From Spartobacteria bacterium (GTDB taxonomy: Bacteria; Verrucomicrobiota; Verrucomicrobiia; Chthoniobacterales; UBA6821): a stretch of DNA of 64,000 nucleotides. The position numbers were made by a program, and so were the translations under genes. The notes beneath the pieces were generated by a model that worked only from the letters and a program-made list of their open reading frames with translations, searched no databases and was not told where the DNA came from. This document shows, in pieces, positions 16,187 to 24,456 of this stretch; position 1 is the stretch's first letter, and each line of letters opens with the position of its first letter. The stretch lies in NCBI GenBank assembly GCA_947471565.1, contig CANIVT010000010.1, positions 1 to 64,000 on the forward strand, given 5' to 3'.

Positions 16187-17962
16187 CTAGTGGGCCTCCA
16201 GGGTGACGTGCGCGGGGGCTTTCTCGTTCTGCGGGAGGTAATCTTTCTCAAGACCCGGCACGCTGTATTCGTAAGGACCGTGGTGCACGGTGGGTGTCGT
16301 CACAAAGTTACCGTGAGGAATGGGGTGGGAAACAGTCCACTCCAGCGTTGTGGAATTCCATGGATTTGCTGGAGCCTTGGGGCCCTTGAAGATGCTCCAG
16401 AACATGTTGGCCAGAAAGGGAAGTGTGGAGAGACCCAGACCCATGGCTCCAATCGTGCAGACGACGTTGAGCGGTTGGACCTGACGCAGGCAGTCATAGA
16501 CGGTCGGATCGGCGATGCGGCGCATCATGCCGGACAAACCAAGATTGTGCATTGGGAAGAAGGTCAGGTTAAAGAACACGAACGTCATCCAGAAATGGAT
16601 CCAGCCGAGGGTATCGTTGAACATGCGGCCCGACATCTTGGGGAACCAAAAATAAATAGCGGCAAAGACTGAGAAAATACTGCCGCCGAAGAGCACGTAG
16701 TGGAAGTGGGCCACGATGAAGTAGGTATGGTGGACGAAGAGATCGATCGGCGTTGCGGCCATGAAGATCCCGGAGAGTCCGCCGATGACGAACATCGAGA
16801 CGAAGGCGACGGCGAAGGCCATCGGAACCGTGTAATGAATGTTTCCGCGCCAGATCGTGCCCATCCAGTTGAAGGTCTTGATGGCGCTGGGAACCGCGAT
16901 GACCATCGTCGAGACACCAAACGCCGCACTCAGCGTGAGGTTCATGCCGCTGACATACATGTGGTGGCCCCAGACGATAAATCCAAGGACTCCGATCACG
17001 ATCATGGCGTAGACCATCGCCTTGTATCCGAAAACCGGCTTGCGCGAGAAGACCGCAAGGATCTCCGAGGCAAATCCCATGGCTGGCAGGATCAGGATGT
17101 AGACCTCGGGGTGACCAAAGAACCAGAAGAGATGCTGCCAGAGCAGTGGCTGGCCCCCACCCTCGGGCTTGTAGAAGGTCGTTCCGAAGTTCAGATCAAA
17201 GATGATGAGGGCTGCTGCCGCCGAAAGAACGGGGATTGCAAGAATCAGAAGGATCGCTGTCAAAAAGATCGCCCAGACAGGAAGCGGCATGCGGAACATC
17301 GACATGCCGGGGGATCTCATGGTGATGACGGTGGTGATGTAGTTCACCGCACCGGTGAGCGACGAGAGCCCGTTGATAAACAACGAGACACACCAGAGTG
17401 TCTGGCCAATCGGCGTGCCGTTGTACTTGGCAAAGCTGCTCAGGGGGGCGTAGGCCGTCCATCCCGTGCCAGGCGCGCCGCCCGGGACGAAAAGTGAGGC
17501 AAGCATGATGACGCCCGAAATCGAGAAGAGCCAGTAGCTGATCTCGTTGAGGGTGGGGAAGGCCATGTCACCGGCACCGATCTTTAACGGGATGAGGAAG
17601 TTGCCGAAGACACCGATCAGAATCGGCATCGCCACAAAGAACACGAGGAGTGTCCCGTGCATGGTCACGAGCATGTTGTATCCACCAGGGATGAGGGACC
17701 CATCGTCGCTGACGATCGTGGAGGGAAGAAGGTGGCCAATGACAGGGATCGGGTGGCCAGGGAAGGCAAGCTGCCAACGCATGGCAAGTGCCATGGCACC
17801 GCCGATGATGACGTAGAGGATGCTCGTGAAGAGGAACTGCATCGCGATCACCTTGTGATCGGTGTTCCAGAGATAGTGCATGATCCCTTTTTTCCCGTGA
17901 CCATGGCCGTGGTCGCCATGATGGGCGGCTGCGTGGGAATCGGCGGTGATCGTGGCGCTCAT
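16187..17962 (-). CDS. ctaD: Cytochrome c oxidase subunit I (aa3 type, A-family)
   Basis: The product has 591 residues. It contains the low-spin haem ligand region NMLVTMHGTLLVFF, the CuB and Tyr site WFFGHPEVYILILPAMG (Glu of the D-channel and cross-linked Tyr present, so A1-type), GHHMYVSGM, the K-channel lysine in PSAIKTFNW and the haem ligands in HHTYFIVAHFHYVLFGG. The N-terminus is histidine-rich (DSHAAAHHGDHGHGHGKK). It is the catalytic, oxygen-reducing proton pump. It starts 21 nt after ctaC. Confidence 0.97.
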   Translation of the reverse strand: MSATITADSHAAAHHGDHGHGHGKKGIMHYLWNTDHKVIAMQFLFTSILYVIIGGAMALAMRWQLAFPGHPIPVIGHLLPSTIVSDDGSLIPGGYNMLVTMHGTLLVFFVAMPILIGVFGNFLIPLKIGAGDMAFPTLNEISYWLFSISGVIMLASLFVPGGAPGTGWTAYAPLSSFAKYNGTPIGQTLWCVSLFINGLSSLTGAVNYITTVITMRSPGMSMFRMPLPVWAIFLTAILLILAIPVLSAAAALIIFDLNFGTTFYKPEGGGQPLLWQHLFWFFGHPEVYILILPAMGFASEILAVFSRKPVFGYKAMVYAMIVIGVLGFIVWGHHMYVSGMNLTLSAAFGVSTMVIAVPSAIKTFNWMGTIWRGNIHYTVPMAFAVAFVSMFVIGGLSGIFMAATPIDLFVHHTYFIVAHFHYVLFGGSIFSVFAAIYFWFPKMSGRMFNDTLGWIHFWMTFVFFNLTFFPMHNLGLSGMMRRIADPTVYDCLRQVQPLNVVCTIGAMGLGLSTLPFLANMFWSIFKGPKAPANPWNSTTLEWTVSHPIPHGNFVTTPTVHHGPYEYSVPGLEKDYLPQNEKAPAHVTLEAH

Positions 17963-17983
17963 GGGCTGGATGATAGGAATCCT

Positions 17984-18874
17984 TTAGGGTTGGGTCAAGG
18001 TGGCGACGGGCACGGAAGAAGCAGGGGTGGCGGCATTCTTTTCCTGACGGGGCTTGAGCCACTTCTGGAACTCCTCCTCAGTCACCACCCGGACCGGAGC
18101 CTTCATGTTGTAGTGGCCGGTGCCGCAAAGCTGGTTGCAGGCGATCTGGAAGTTTCCGGTGCGGGTTGCCTGGAACCAGACCCAACCGATTGTGCGCCCC
18201 GGAACGCAATCCTGATACATGCGAAACTCAGGGACGTAGAAGGAGTGGATCACATCCCGGGCGTGCAGGAGCAGATGAACCGGGCGTCCGACCGGAATGA
18301 CCAATTCTGTTGCCTGGACATCCTGTGAAGTCAGCGGATTGTCAGGATCTGTGCCCCAGTGATTGGTGTCGGAGATTTTCTTGATATCAATGGGCGCAAG
18401 CTTGCCACTGATCCCCGGATAACGCATTTCCCATCCGAACTGATAGCTGGAGACATCGATCACCAAAGAGTTTGAGGGAGCAGGCCGATGAATCTCCTCC
18501 CAGAGTCGATTTCCATAAATAGCGAGCGCAAGGAAGACAATCGTAGGTGCCGTCGTCCAGATGATCTCGAGCTTGTTACTTCCGTGGCTGTAGAAGGCCT
18601 TGTGACCTGGGCGCTTCCGGTAGGCGATCAGAAAATAAATGTACGTTCCCTGCGTCAGCACGAAGACCACCGCCGTCAGCCAAAAGATGATCATGAAGAG
18701 CGCGTCGATCTTCTCGCCGTGGACGGTGACACAAGGTGCAAGACCCCAGATGTTTCCCGCACGCTGCTCCGCAAAAGCGGGTGCCGCCGCGAAAAGGGCG
18801 CAGGCCGCGCCGATCCATCCGGCGAGCCGACGGCCCGGTATACTGGTGTTGCGAATAAAAAAGCGGGTCGTCAT
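17984..18874 (-). CDS. ctaC: Cytochrome c oxidase subunit II (CuA)
   Basis: From ATG 18874 the product has 296 residues. It has a signal peptide ending APAFA, two transmembrane helices and a periplasmic cupredoxin domain. CuA ligands are the His in VIHSFYVPEFR and the C-N-Q-L-C-G-T-G-H-Y-N-M cluster. There is no fused cytochrome c domain, so this is aa3 rather than caa3; the separate c-type cytochromes upstream may supply electrons. The start at 18907 is less likely because it would overlap the upstream gene. Confidence 0.95.
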   Translation of the reverse strand: MTTRFFIRNTSIPGRRLAGWIGAACALFAAAPAFAEQRAGNIWGLAPCVTVHGEKIDALFMIIFWLTAVVFVLTQGTYIYFLIAYRKRPGHKAFYSHGSNKLEIIWTTAPTIVFLALAIYGNRLWEEIHRPAPSNSLVIDVSSYQFGWEMRYPGISGKLAPIDIKKISDTNHWGTDPDNPLTSQDVQATELVIPVGRPVHLLLHARDVIHSFYVPEFRMYQDCVPGRTIGWVWFQATRTGNFQIACNQLCGTGHYNMKAPVRVVTEEEFQKWLKPRQEKNAATPASSVPVATLTQP

Positions 18875-18881
18875 GGTGTGA

Positions 18882-19511
18882 TCACTTTTTGGGTGCTGCC
18901 TTGTCACCGGAAGCGGGGGGCATCGCCATCAACTGGGACTGGGTCCAGGGATCGGACTGATCCTTGTGCTCGCTACGGATGCCGGCCACGAAAGCAGGGT
19001 CGATCGCCGGGGCATTATTGCCCCAGTCGCTGCGAATGTAGGTGAGGACGGCAGCAATCTGGTCGTCGCTGAGTTGCTTCCATTGCGGCATGGCATTGTT
19101 GTAGGCCCCGCCCATGACATTCATCGGACCCTGGTGGCCGTGGAGCATCAGGAGGACAAGATGGTTCTCGCCGTGCTTGGCACTGCCGTTGACCCATTCG
19201 CTGCCGGCAAGCGGCGGAAACTGCCCGGCGACACCCTGACCGCTGGCCTGGTGACAGACGACGCAGTTCTGCGAGTAGAGACGCTTACCCACGACCTTGG
19301 GATCCACGGGGGCGGCCGCCTGCGTTCCGCCACCCGCCCAGTTCACCGCGTTGCTCTCATAGACATCGCTGCGGAAACCGCCGCTATTGAAGGAAAGATA
19401 GAGTCCTCCGAGGAACAGGGAGAGCATGAAGCCCCCCACGATCCAAGGGGAAAGCGGAGCGGAGGACGCTTGTCCGTCCCCGCCTTCATTCTGGTGATGG
19501 TCGTGATGCAC
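18882..19511 (-). CDS. Membrane-anchored monohaem cytochrome c (CcoP-like position)
   Basis: The product has 209 residues and uses a GTG start at 19511, with AGGA about 10 nt upstream. The N-terminus is histidine-rich (HHDHHQN), then comes one transmembrane helix (about 23-41) and a class I cytochrome c domain with haem motif C-V-V-C-H (about 83-87) and a likely distal Met in NNAMPQWKQLSDDQIAAVLTYIR. It sits where ccoP would be after the CcoN- and CcoO-like genes, but has one haem instead of two. It probably carries electrons to CuA of the neighbouring aa3 oxidase (inference). Confidence 0.85.
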   Translation of the reverse strand: MHHDHHQNEGGDGQASSAPLSPWIVGGFMLSLFLGGLYLSFNSGGFRSDVYESNAVNWAGGGTQAAAPVDPKVVGKRLYSQNCVVCHQASGQGVAGQFPPLAGSEWVNGSAKHGENHLVLLMLHGHQGPMNVMGGAYNNAMPQWKQLSDDQIAAVLTYIRSDWGNNAPAIDPAFVAGIRSEHKDQSDPWTQSQLMAMPPASGDKAAPKK

Positions 19512-19524
19512 GGTCTCGGTTTCC

Positions 19525-20163
19525 TTATTTGGCCCCGGCGGCTTTCTTCACCGGAGCTTCCGGGAGGGGATAATCATGGCGCAGGGAAAGGAGATAGGCG
19601 ACGAGGTTCTTTGCCTCAGCGGTAGGAACCACCTCGCAACCGGCCTTGGGAGCGTCGACCCCGGTCAGGTCAAGCGCTTGGTCAGAGCGCTGTCCTTGGA
19701 TCTTGCGCACCTCAAAGAGATGACTGAATGAGGGCATGATCGAACCCTCGCAAACAGAACCTGGGTGGTAGAGATGGCGGTAGTGCCACTTGGCGTCGGG
19801 CAAGCGCACCCCGACATTGGAGAGATCCTGACCAAGCCTAACGGATCCGAGGAAGGCGGTCGAATCCCTCAGGTAGTCGCGGGCGACCGAGGGGCGCACC
19901 CCCCATCCGCGGGCGATGTCGGTGCCGGTGACACTCGTCTGGCGCACCTGCTGGCTGTGGCAGGCGATGCAACCCTCGGCGGCGTACACGCGCTGTCCGG
20001 CGATGGCGTCGCCCTGAAGATTGGGAGGGAGGGACCCGCCGGTGTCGGCATCGGCGATGGGATCCAAGTGCCCCAGACGACTGGAGGAATAGGCCACGAC
20101 CCCCACCCAAGAGGTCAGGAATACCAGAAGGATGCCGATCAGGAATGTCGAAAGGCGATGCAT
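19525..20163 (-). CDS. CcoO-like monohaem cytochrome c (cbb3 subunit II homologue)
   Basis: From ATG 20163 the product has 212 residues. It has an N-terminal membrane anchor, then A-A-E-G-C-I-A-C-H-S-Q-Q-V-R, the signature haem site of CcoO, followed by RGWGVRPSVARDYL, WHYRHLYHPGSV and the likely Met ligand in GSIMPSFSHLF. CcoO normally partners CcoN in cbb3 oxidases. Here its CcoN-like neighbour (4 nt upstream) lacks metal ligands, so the pair probably acts as an electron relay or structural module rather than an oxidase. Confidence 0.88.
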   Translation of the reverse strand: MHRLSTFLIGILLVFLTSWVGVVAYSSSRLGHLDPIADADTGGSLPPNLQGDAIAGQRVYAAEGCIACHSQQVRQTSVTGTDIARGWGVRPSVARDYLRDSTAFLGSVRLGQDLSNVGVRLPDAKWHYRHLYHPGSVCEGSIMPSFSHLFEVRKIQGQRSDQALDLTGVDAPKAGCEVVPTAEAKNLVAYLLSLRHDYPLPEAPVKKAAGAK

Positions 20164-20167
20164 GGAA

Positions 20168-21595
20168 TTATTTCTTGGGAAAGAGCCGTTTGGCCGCCAC
20201 GGCACGGGTGAAATTGGATGCAACGATTACCGCGGCAGCCACCAGGAGTAACCGGGCAGCAGCTTCCAGCACATGAAAAGGCTGCGAATAGGAGGTGATG
20301 TTGAGGAAGGAAACAACCGGGTCAAGCAGGGCAAGGCCGGCGAAAAGCCCGTCGAGAATGAGGATCACCGTGAGAAAGCAGAGACCGGAGAAGGTCAGCC
20401 AGTAGTGGAGACCAGAGAGCGAAGTGCTCCAGCACTCCCGACCGAGTAGGGCGGGAAGGGAGAGGTAGATCACGCCGAAGAGAGGGAAAGAGACCGCTCC
20501 AAAAAGCCAGAGCAGATCAACGGAGGCAGTGACCCATGTGAAACGAGCAAAAGCGCTGATGCCTGGAAGTGCCGTGAGAGCCTCAAGAACCCCGGCTGCC
20601 AGGACAAAGGAAAGACCCGCACTCAGGAACTGCCACGCGATGTTTTCTTTCTCTCCACGTCTGCGAAGCCCAGAGAGATTCATCATCACGATCAGGATCG
20701 GGATGAGCAAAAGGACACCGGCCACCACTCCAGCGGAGGTCATCCATGCGGGAATCGGCCCACCGATCAGACGGGCCAGTCCGGCCCATCCACCGAAGAG
20801 GAGCAGGAGCCAGAAGCCGAGCGGCGCAAGATTTTGGCGGTTCAAATGCCGTCCGCTGAGGCGCGGCAGGAGACCGTAGAGACAGCCAAAGGCAATCGGC
20901 AGAAGCCAGAGAATGACGAAGCCATTGCAGAACCAACCCTGAACAGCTCCCTGGGCGGAAGCCTGGAGGGGCTTCCAGGTGAGGAGCAGGTTCGCCGTGC
21001 CGTAAACCCAAGGGAAGCAGCAGAAGCCGGCCACCAGATACCAGAGGGCGGGTTCGGCGCGGCCTCCCGACTCGATGCCGGCACGACGATCGAAGAGGCA
21101 GACCACCCAGATGCCGATCATCAGGAAGGAAAGGAAGAGCATCGCCGAGGCCCAGTTCGGGTACTCGAGCCACTCCACCCCGGTGGAGTATCCCGCGAGG
21201 ATGGCAAGCGTGCCGAGCAGGACGGAAAGATTCCAGAGAACGACCGCTGAGTTGATCAGCGTGCGCAGCAGCACTCCGCCAAGCGTGCGGTGACAGAAGC
21301 GGGCCATGAGCCAGATCCCTGCTGCAATCGCCGCCTGGGATGCCCAACCGTAGAGGAAGAGATCGCGAGCCATGGCCGAGAGGCGACCATAACCAAGGAA
21401 TGAAACATTCCCGAGGAAACCGGGAGCAACCAGCTTGATCGAGGCGATCAGGGCCAGCACGGAAGCGATCAGCAGCCAGTGCAGGGCGTTTCCGAAGAGC
21501 AGGAGAACGGGTGTGCGGACGGAGGCGTCGATGCAGGACGCCTTGGCACCCTCGGACTCCGGATCGTGGTGGTGGAAATAGGTCGTGTTGCTCAT
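20168..21595 (-). CDS. CcoN-like membrane protein lacking all haem/copper ligands
   Basis: The product has 475 residues and about 12 transmembrane helices; the start overlaps the upstream stop (ATGA). The helix order resembles CcoN (cbb3 subunit I), but each ligand region is altered. The CcoN G-R-L-R-P-L-H-T-S site reads YGRLSAMARD, the W-W-Y-G-H-N copper site reads GWFCNG, the G-P-H-H-L-H loop reads AGLARLIGGPIPAW, and the G-H-V-H-S-G haem site reads TWVTASVDLLW. The remaining histidines lie at the N-terminus (8-10) or in other places (such as NALHW and LHYWLTF). It cannot bind the usual cofactors, so it is presumed structural. Homology to CcoN is my reading and should be tested. Confidence 0.7.
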   Translation of the reverse strand: MSNTTYFHHHDPESEGAKASCIDASVRTPVLLLFGNALHWLLIASVLALIASIKLVAPGFLGNVSFLGYGRLSAMARDLFLYGWASQAAIAAGIWLMARFCHRTLGGVLLRTLINSAVVLWNLSVLLGTLAILAGYSTGVEWLEYPNWASAMLFLSFLMIGIWVVCLFDRRAGIESGGRAEPALWYLVAGFCCFPWVYGTANLLLTWKPLQASAQGAVQGWFCNGFVILWLLPIAFGCLYGLLPRLSGRHLNRQNLAPLGFWLLLLFGGWAGLARLIGGPIPAWMTSAGVVAGVLLLIPILIVMMNLSGLRRRGEKENIAWQFLSAGLSFVLAAGVLEALTALPGISAFARFTWVTASVDLLWLFGAVSFPLFGVIYLSLPALLGRECWSTSLSGLHYWLTFSGLCFLTVILILDGLFAGLALLDPVVSFLNITSYSQPFHVLEAAARLLLVAAAVIVASNFTRAVAAKRLFPKK

Positions 21596-21939
21596 TGCTG
21601 GTTCTGGGAGGGGACTCCCTTGGCGGCCCGTGCGTTCAACTCGGGCAGCACGAGTTCCATCGCACGGGTGACGGGGATCCGGACGATCCCCTTGGCCTTG
21701 TCGTTCCACCCGTAGGTGGTGAGGGCAGTTTGGTCGGCGGCACGGAGATCGGCGAGATTCTTCGTCCGGACCGCGGCACGCTCCTGATCCTCGCGGTCCG
21801 TTGCGGATCCGGAATGCGAAATCCAGAAGGCTCCAGCCAGAGCGGCCAGCAAGAGCACCAGCACGGAGAGAATCGTCAGAAAACCCGGACCGCGGTAGGT
21901 GCGGGCGACCGCGTCATGATCGTGGTGATGCTGTGTCAT
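21592..21939 (-). CDS. Small membrane protein between actF and the CcoN-like gene
   Basis: The product has 115 residues with a His-rich start (MTQHHHDHD), one transmembrane helix (about 20-41) and a soluble, probably periplasmic tail with TTYGWNDKAKGIVRIPVTRA. The start overlaps the actF stop and the stop overlaps the CcoN-like start, so it is translated with them. Proteins of this shape often follow actF in this kind of operon; a role in joining complex III to the oxidase is plausible but inferred. Confidence 0.6.
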   Translation of the reverse strand: MTQHHHDHDAVARTYRGPGFLTILSVLVLLLAALAGAFWISHSGSATDREDQERAAVRTKNLADLRAADQTALTTYGWNDKAKGIVRIPVTRAMELVLPELNARAAKGVPSQNQQ

Positions 21940-23135
21940 CAGTCGTTGAAGTTGACGGCCTCCGCAAGGCGCGGATCACGGGAAGGCCAGAGGGGCGAAT
22001 CGCCGAGCCCCTTCAGGAAGAAGGCACCAAGGGTGCTGCCGATCGCCAGAAGGGCGACGACATCGAGAACGGCGGGCTGGAATCCCTCAGGATGCAGCAC
22101 GGGAAGGACCAGCATGTAGACATCGAGCAGATGCATTGTGAGAATCCAGAAAGCCACCACCCCGAGGAAACGGGCATTGGCCTTAGGCCCGCGGAAGAGA
22201 AGCAGGCAGAACGGGATAATGAAATGACCGACGACGAGCAGGATCCCGAGCACCTTCCAAGAGCCTGTGGAGCGCAGAACATAGAACGAGGTCTCCTCGG
22301 GAATATTCGCATACCAGATCAGCATGTACTGCACGAAGGCGATCCAGCCCCAGAAGAGGGTGAAGGCGAGCAGCAGCTTGCCGAAGGCGAAGTTGTGCTG
22401 GGCAGTAAGCACCCTCTTGAGGTATCCGGCGGAACGGAGCGCGTTGGCCAGCAGGATGATCACACAGAGGGCGGCGAGCACCGCACCGGCGAAGTTGTAG
22501 ATCCCGAAGATGGTCGAGACGAAGCGGATGTTGAGACCCATCATCCAGTCAAACGACCAGAAGGTCAGCGCGATCGCCCCGAACGGGATAATGAAGAAGG
22601 CAATCCGACGGTTGCGGATCGAATGGATCGCAGCGCCATCCTGGTCCTGGGCCAGCGAGTTGCGGCGGAACAGCAGGGCCACAATGCCGAAGAGCAGGAA
22701 GTAAACAGCCGTACGGATCCAGAAAAAGTCGACGTTCAGGTAGGCTGCTTTCTCGGCCAACTCGTGGTTGTGGGTGGGCGACTCCGCCATCCAGGTCCAG
22801 ACCTTAGGCGCGACGAAGAGGAGCGGAAGAAGCAGAAGGGCCAGCAGGGGGAGTTGGCAGGAAATATTCTCGAGTTGGCGGCGGATACCGACGCTCCAGG
22901 CCGCGTCGGTCGCGTGATGCACGATCACCCAGAAGAGTGACCCGATCAGGATCGTCACAAAGAACCATCCGGCGAAGAGCCACGAGAAGGCAAACTGCTG
23001 GGGATTGCCGATCCCAAGCACGAGGGAAATAAGTAGCGTGACGATGGCGGTGACGCAGAGGCCGATGAAGCGTCCTCCGACATGCTTGTAGTCGAAGGTC
23101 TCCGCGGGAGGAAGATGGGTGGTCTCGTCGCTCAT
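21939..23135 (-). CDS. actF: Alternative complex III subunit ActF (quinol-binding membrane subunit)
   Basis: The product has 398 residues and about ten transmembrane helices. It resembles ActC and PsrC/NrfD, with stretches such as FVTILIGSLFWVIVHHATDAAWSV and FGWIAFVQYMLIWYANIPEE typical of ActF. It forms the second quinol-side membrane subunit of the quinol:cytochrome c oxidoreductase. It overlaps actE by 4 nt (ATGA). Confidence 0.93.
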   Translation of the reverse strand: MSDETTHLPPAETFDYKHVGGRFIGLCVTAIVTLLISLVLGIGNPQQFAFSWLFAGWFFVTILIGSLFWVIVHHATDAAWSVGIRRQLENISCQLPLLALLLLPLLFVAPKVWTWMAESPTHNHELAEKAAYLNVDFFWIRTAVYFLLFGIVALLFRRNSLAQDQDGAAIHSIRNRRIAFFIIPFGAIALTFWSFDWMMGLNIRFVSTIFGIYNFAGAVLAALCVIILLANALRSAGYLKRVLTAQHNFAFGKLLLAFTLFWGWIAFVQYMLIWYANIPEETSFYVLRSTGSWKVLGILLVVGHFIIPFCLLLFRGPKANARFLGVVAFWILTMHLLDVYMLVLPVLHPEGFQPAVLDVVALLAIGSTLGAFFLKGLGDSPLWPSRDPRLAEAVNFND

Positions 23136-23863
23136 GGCTTGGAGGGGGCCGGAGTGGTAACCGGGGCGTTGGTTGGCTGGAACGAGGCACGCTCGGCATC
23201 GGGAACGTCGTTAAGGGTCGCGTTCTGCGAACGCTGGAGAGCGCGGACGTAGGCCACGATCGCCCAACGGTCGGGAACCTGGATCACTCCGCCGTAGCCA
23301 AGCATGGTGTTCTTCCCATTGGCGACGGTGTTGTAGATCTCGCCGTCGGTCATATCACGCAGGCGCTGTTGCTGGAGATTGGCGACACCGACGAGACCAT
23401 ACTTGGTAGCGATACCGTTACCGGTTCCGGTCGATCCGTGACAGACGGCACACTGGATCTCGTAACGGTCATGTCCCCTCTCGAGGGTCTCCTTGGTGAC
23501 GGGGAAGGGAATGCCCGTGCCCCAGTTCGTTCCGACCTTGCCGGTGTCAGCATAGCCCTCACTGCCGGAGAAGATCACCGCGTTGTAAGCCCCACCCATG
23601 ACCGAGTCCGAACCGTCGGCGGAGGACATCTTGCTGGATGAGGGGGCCGCGTATCCTAGGGGAACGGTGCCGACTACGGGCTGGCGGTTGCCACGGCCGT
23701 CAGCGAAGAAGTCGCTCGGGACCTGGGACTTGACTTTGTCCTGACGGACCATGTCGGGGAAGATTTCGATGGGGGGGCGCTTGGTCTTGCAGCCGCGCAG
23801 TCCCGCGATCGAAACGATCAGGACGACCAGCAGGGTCAGAATGATGGAGAAATAGCGGACCAT
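23132..23863 (-). CDS. actE: Alternative complex III subunit ActE (monohaem cytochrome c)
   Basis: The product has 243 residues. The hydrophobic N-terminus ends in LRGC, a probable lipobox. The ActE-typical linker with S-D-F-F-A-D-G-R-G-N-R-Q-P-V-V-G-T-V follows, then a cytochrome c domain with Q-C-A-V-C-H-G and a likely Met ligand region after it. It passes electrons from the complex to the oxidase. It starts 4 nt after actD. Confidence 0.93.
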   Translation of the reverse strand: MVRYFSIILTLLVVLIVSIAGLRGCKTKRPPIEIFPDMVRQDKVKSQVPSDFFADGRGNRQPVVGTVPLGYAAPSSSKMSSADGSDSVMGGAYNAVIFSGSEGYADTGKVGTNWGTGIPFPVTKETLERGHDRYEIQCAVCHGSTGTGNGIATKYGLVGVANLQQQRLRDMTDGEIYNTVANGKNTMLGYGGVIQVPDRWAIVAYVRALQRSQNATLNDVPDAERASFQPTNAPVTTPAPSKP

Positions 23864-23867
23864 GGCG

Positions 23868-24455
23868 TTATTCGTCGTCGGATGGCTCCAGATGGATCGC
23901 GGTGATGTCGCCGGCGCCGGAGGTCTCCAGGAGTTCGGTCACTTTTTCCAAGGTGAAATTGGGATCGCGTGCGGAGACGGCGAGGAAGAATCCGCGCGAC
24001 GCATCCTTGGCAAAGAGGTCCCACGCGAGCATTGGGTGATTGAGGCGGGGCATCCCGCCCAGCAGGATCATTCCCTTCACGGCGGCCAGTGCTCCAAGCA
24101 TCAGGGTCAGAGCCACAGTGATCGGAACATACTGAGGAAGACCGGAGAAATTGACCGGCTTACCCCCCACGACCAGCGGATAGATCAGACTGCTCGGGAC
24201 AAGCTGCATCGTCAGGGCCAGAGCGATCGCGGTGACGGCCCCTCCGAGGACGAGGAAACTGATAAGAGACTTCGGGGCCTTGAGTTCCTCGGCGAGCCCG
24301 TGGATAGGATACGGGGTGTAGCAGTCGACGGCATTGTAGCCGGCGGCGCGGATGCTGCGGACGGCAGCGATCAGCGCGTCGGGCGTGTCGAAGCGCGCCC
24401 CCACGGCGTGGAGCGGTTCGGCAAGAGATCCTGCGACGGGAAGGTGACGGCTCAT
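23868..24455 (-). CDS. actD: Alternative complex III subunit ActD (DUF3341)
   Basis: The product has 195 residues. The family opening AVGARFDTPDALIAAVRSIRAAGY and D-C-Y-T-P-Y-P-I-H-G-L are present, followed by two transmembrane helices (about 60-82 and 97-125) and a C-terminal soluble lobe. This is the standard DUF3341 layout of ActD, a small structural subunit. It lies one base after the actC stop. Confidence 0.93.
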   Translation of the reverse strand: MSRHLPVAGSLAEPLHAVGARFDTPDALIAAVRSIRAAGYNAVDCYTPYPIHGLAEELKAPKSLISFLVLGGAVTAIALALTMQLVPSSLIYPLVVGGKPVNFSGLPQYVPITVALTLMLGALAAVKGMILLGGMPRLNHPMLAWDLFAKDASRGFFLAVSARDPNFTLEKVTELLETSGAGDITAIHLEPSDDE

Positions 24456-24456
24456 C

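Noticed and set aside
19525-21595. A working cbb3 oxidase (ccoNOP)
   Set aside because: The subunit I homologue lacks the six histidine ligands and CcoP-like protein has only one haem.
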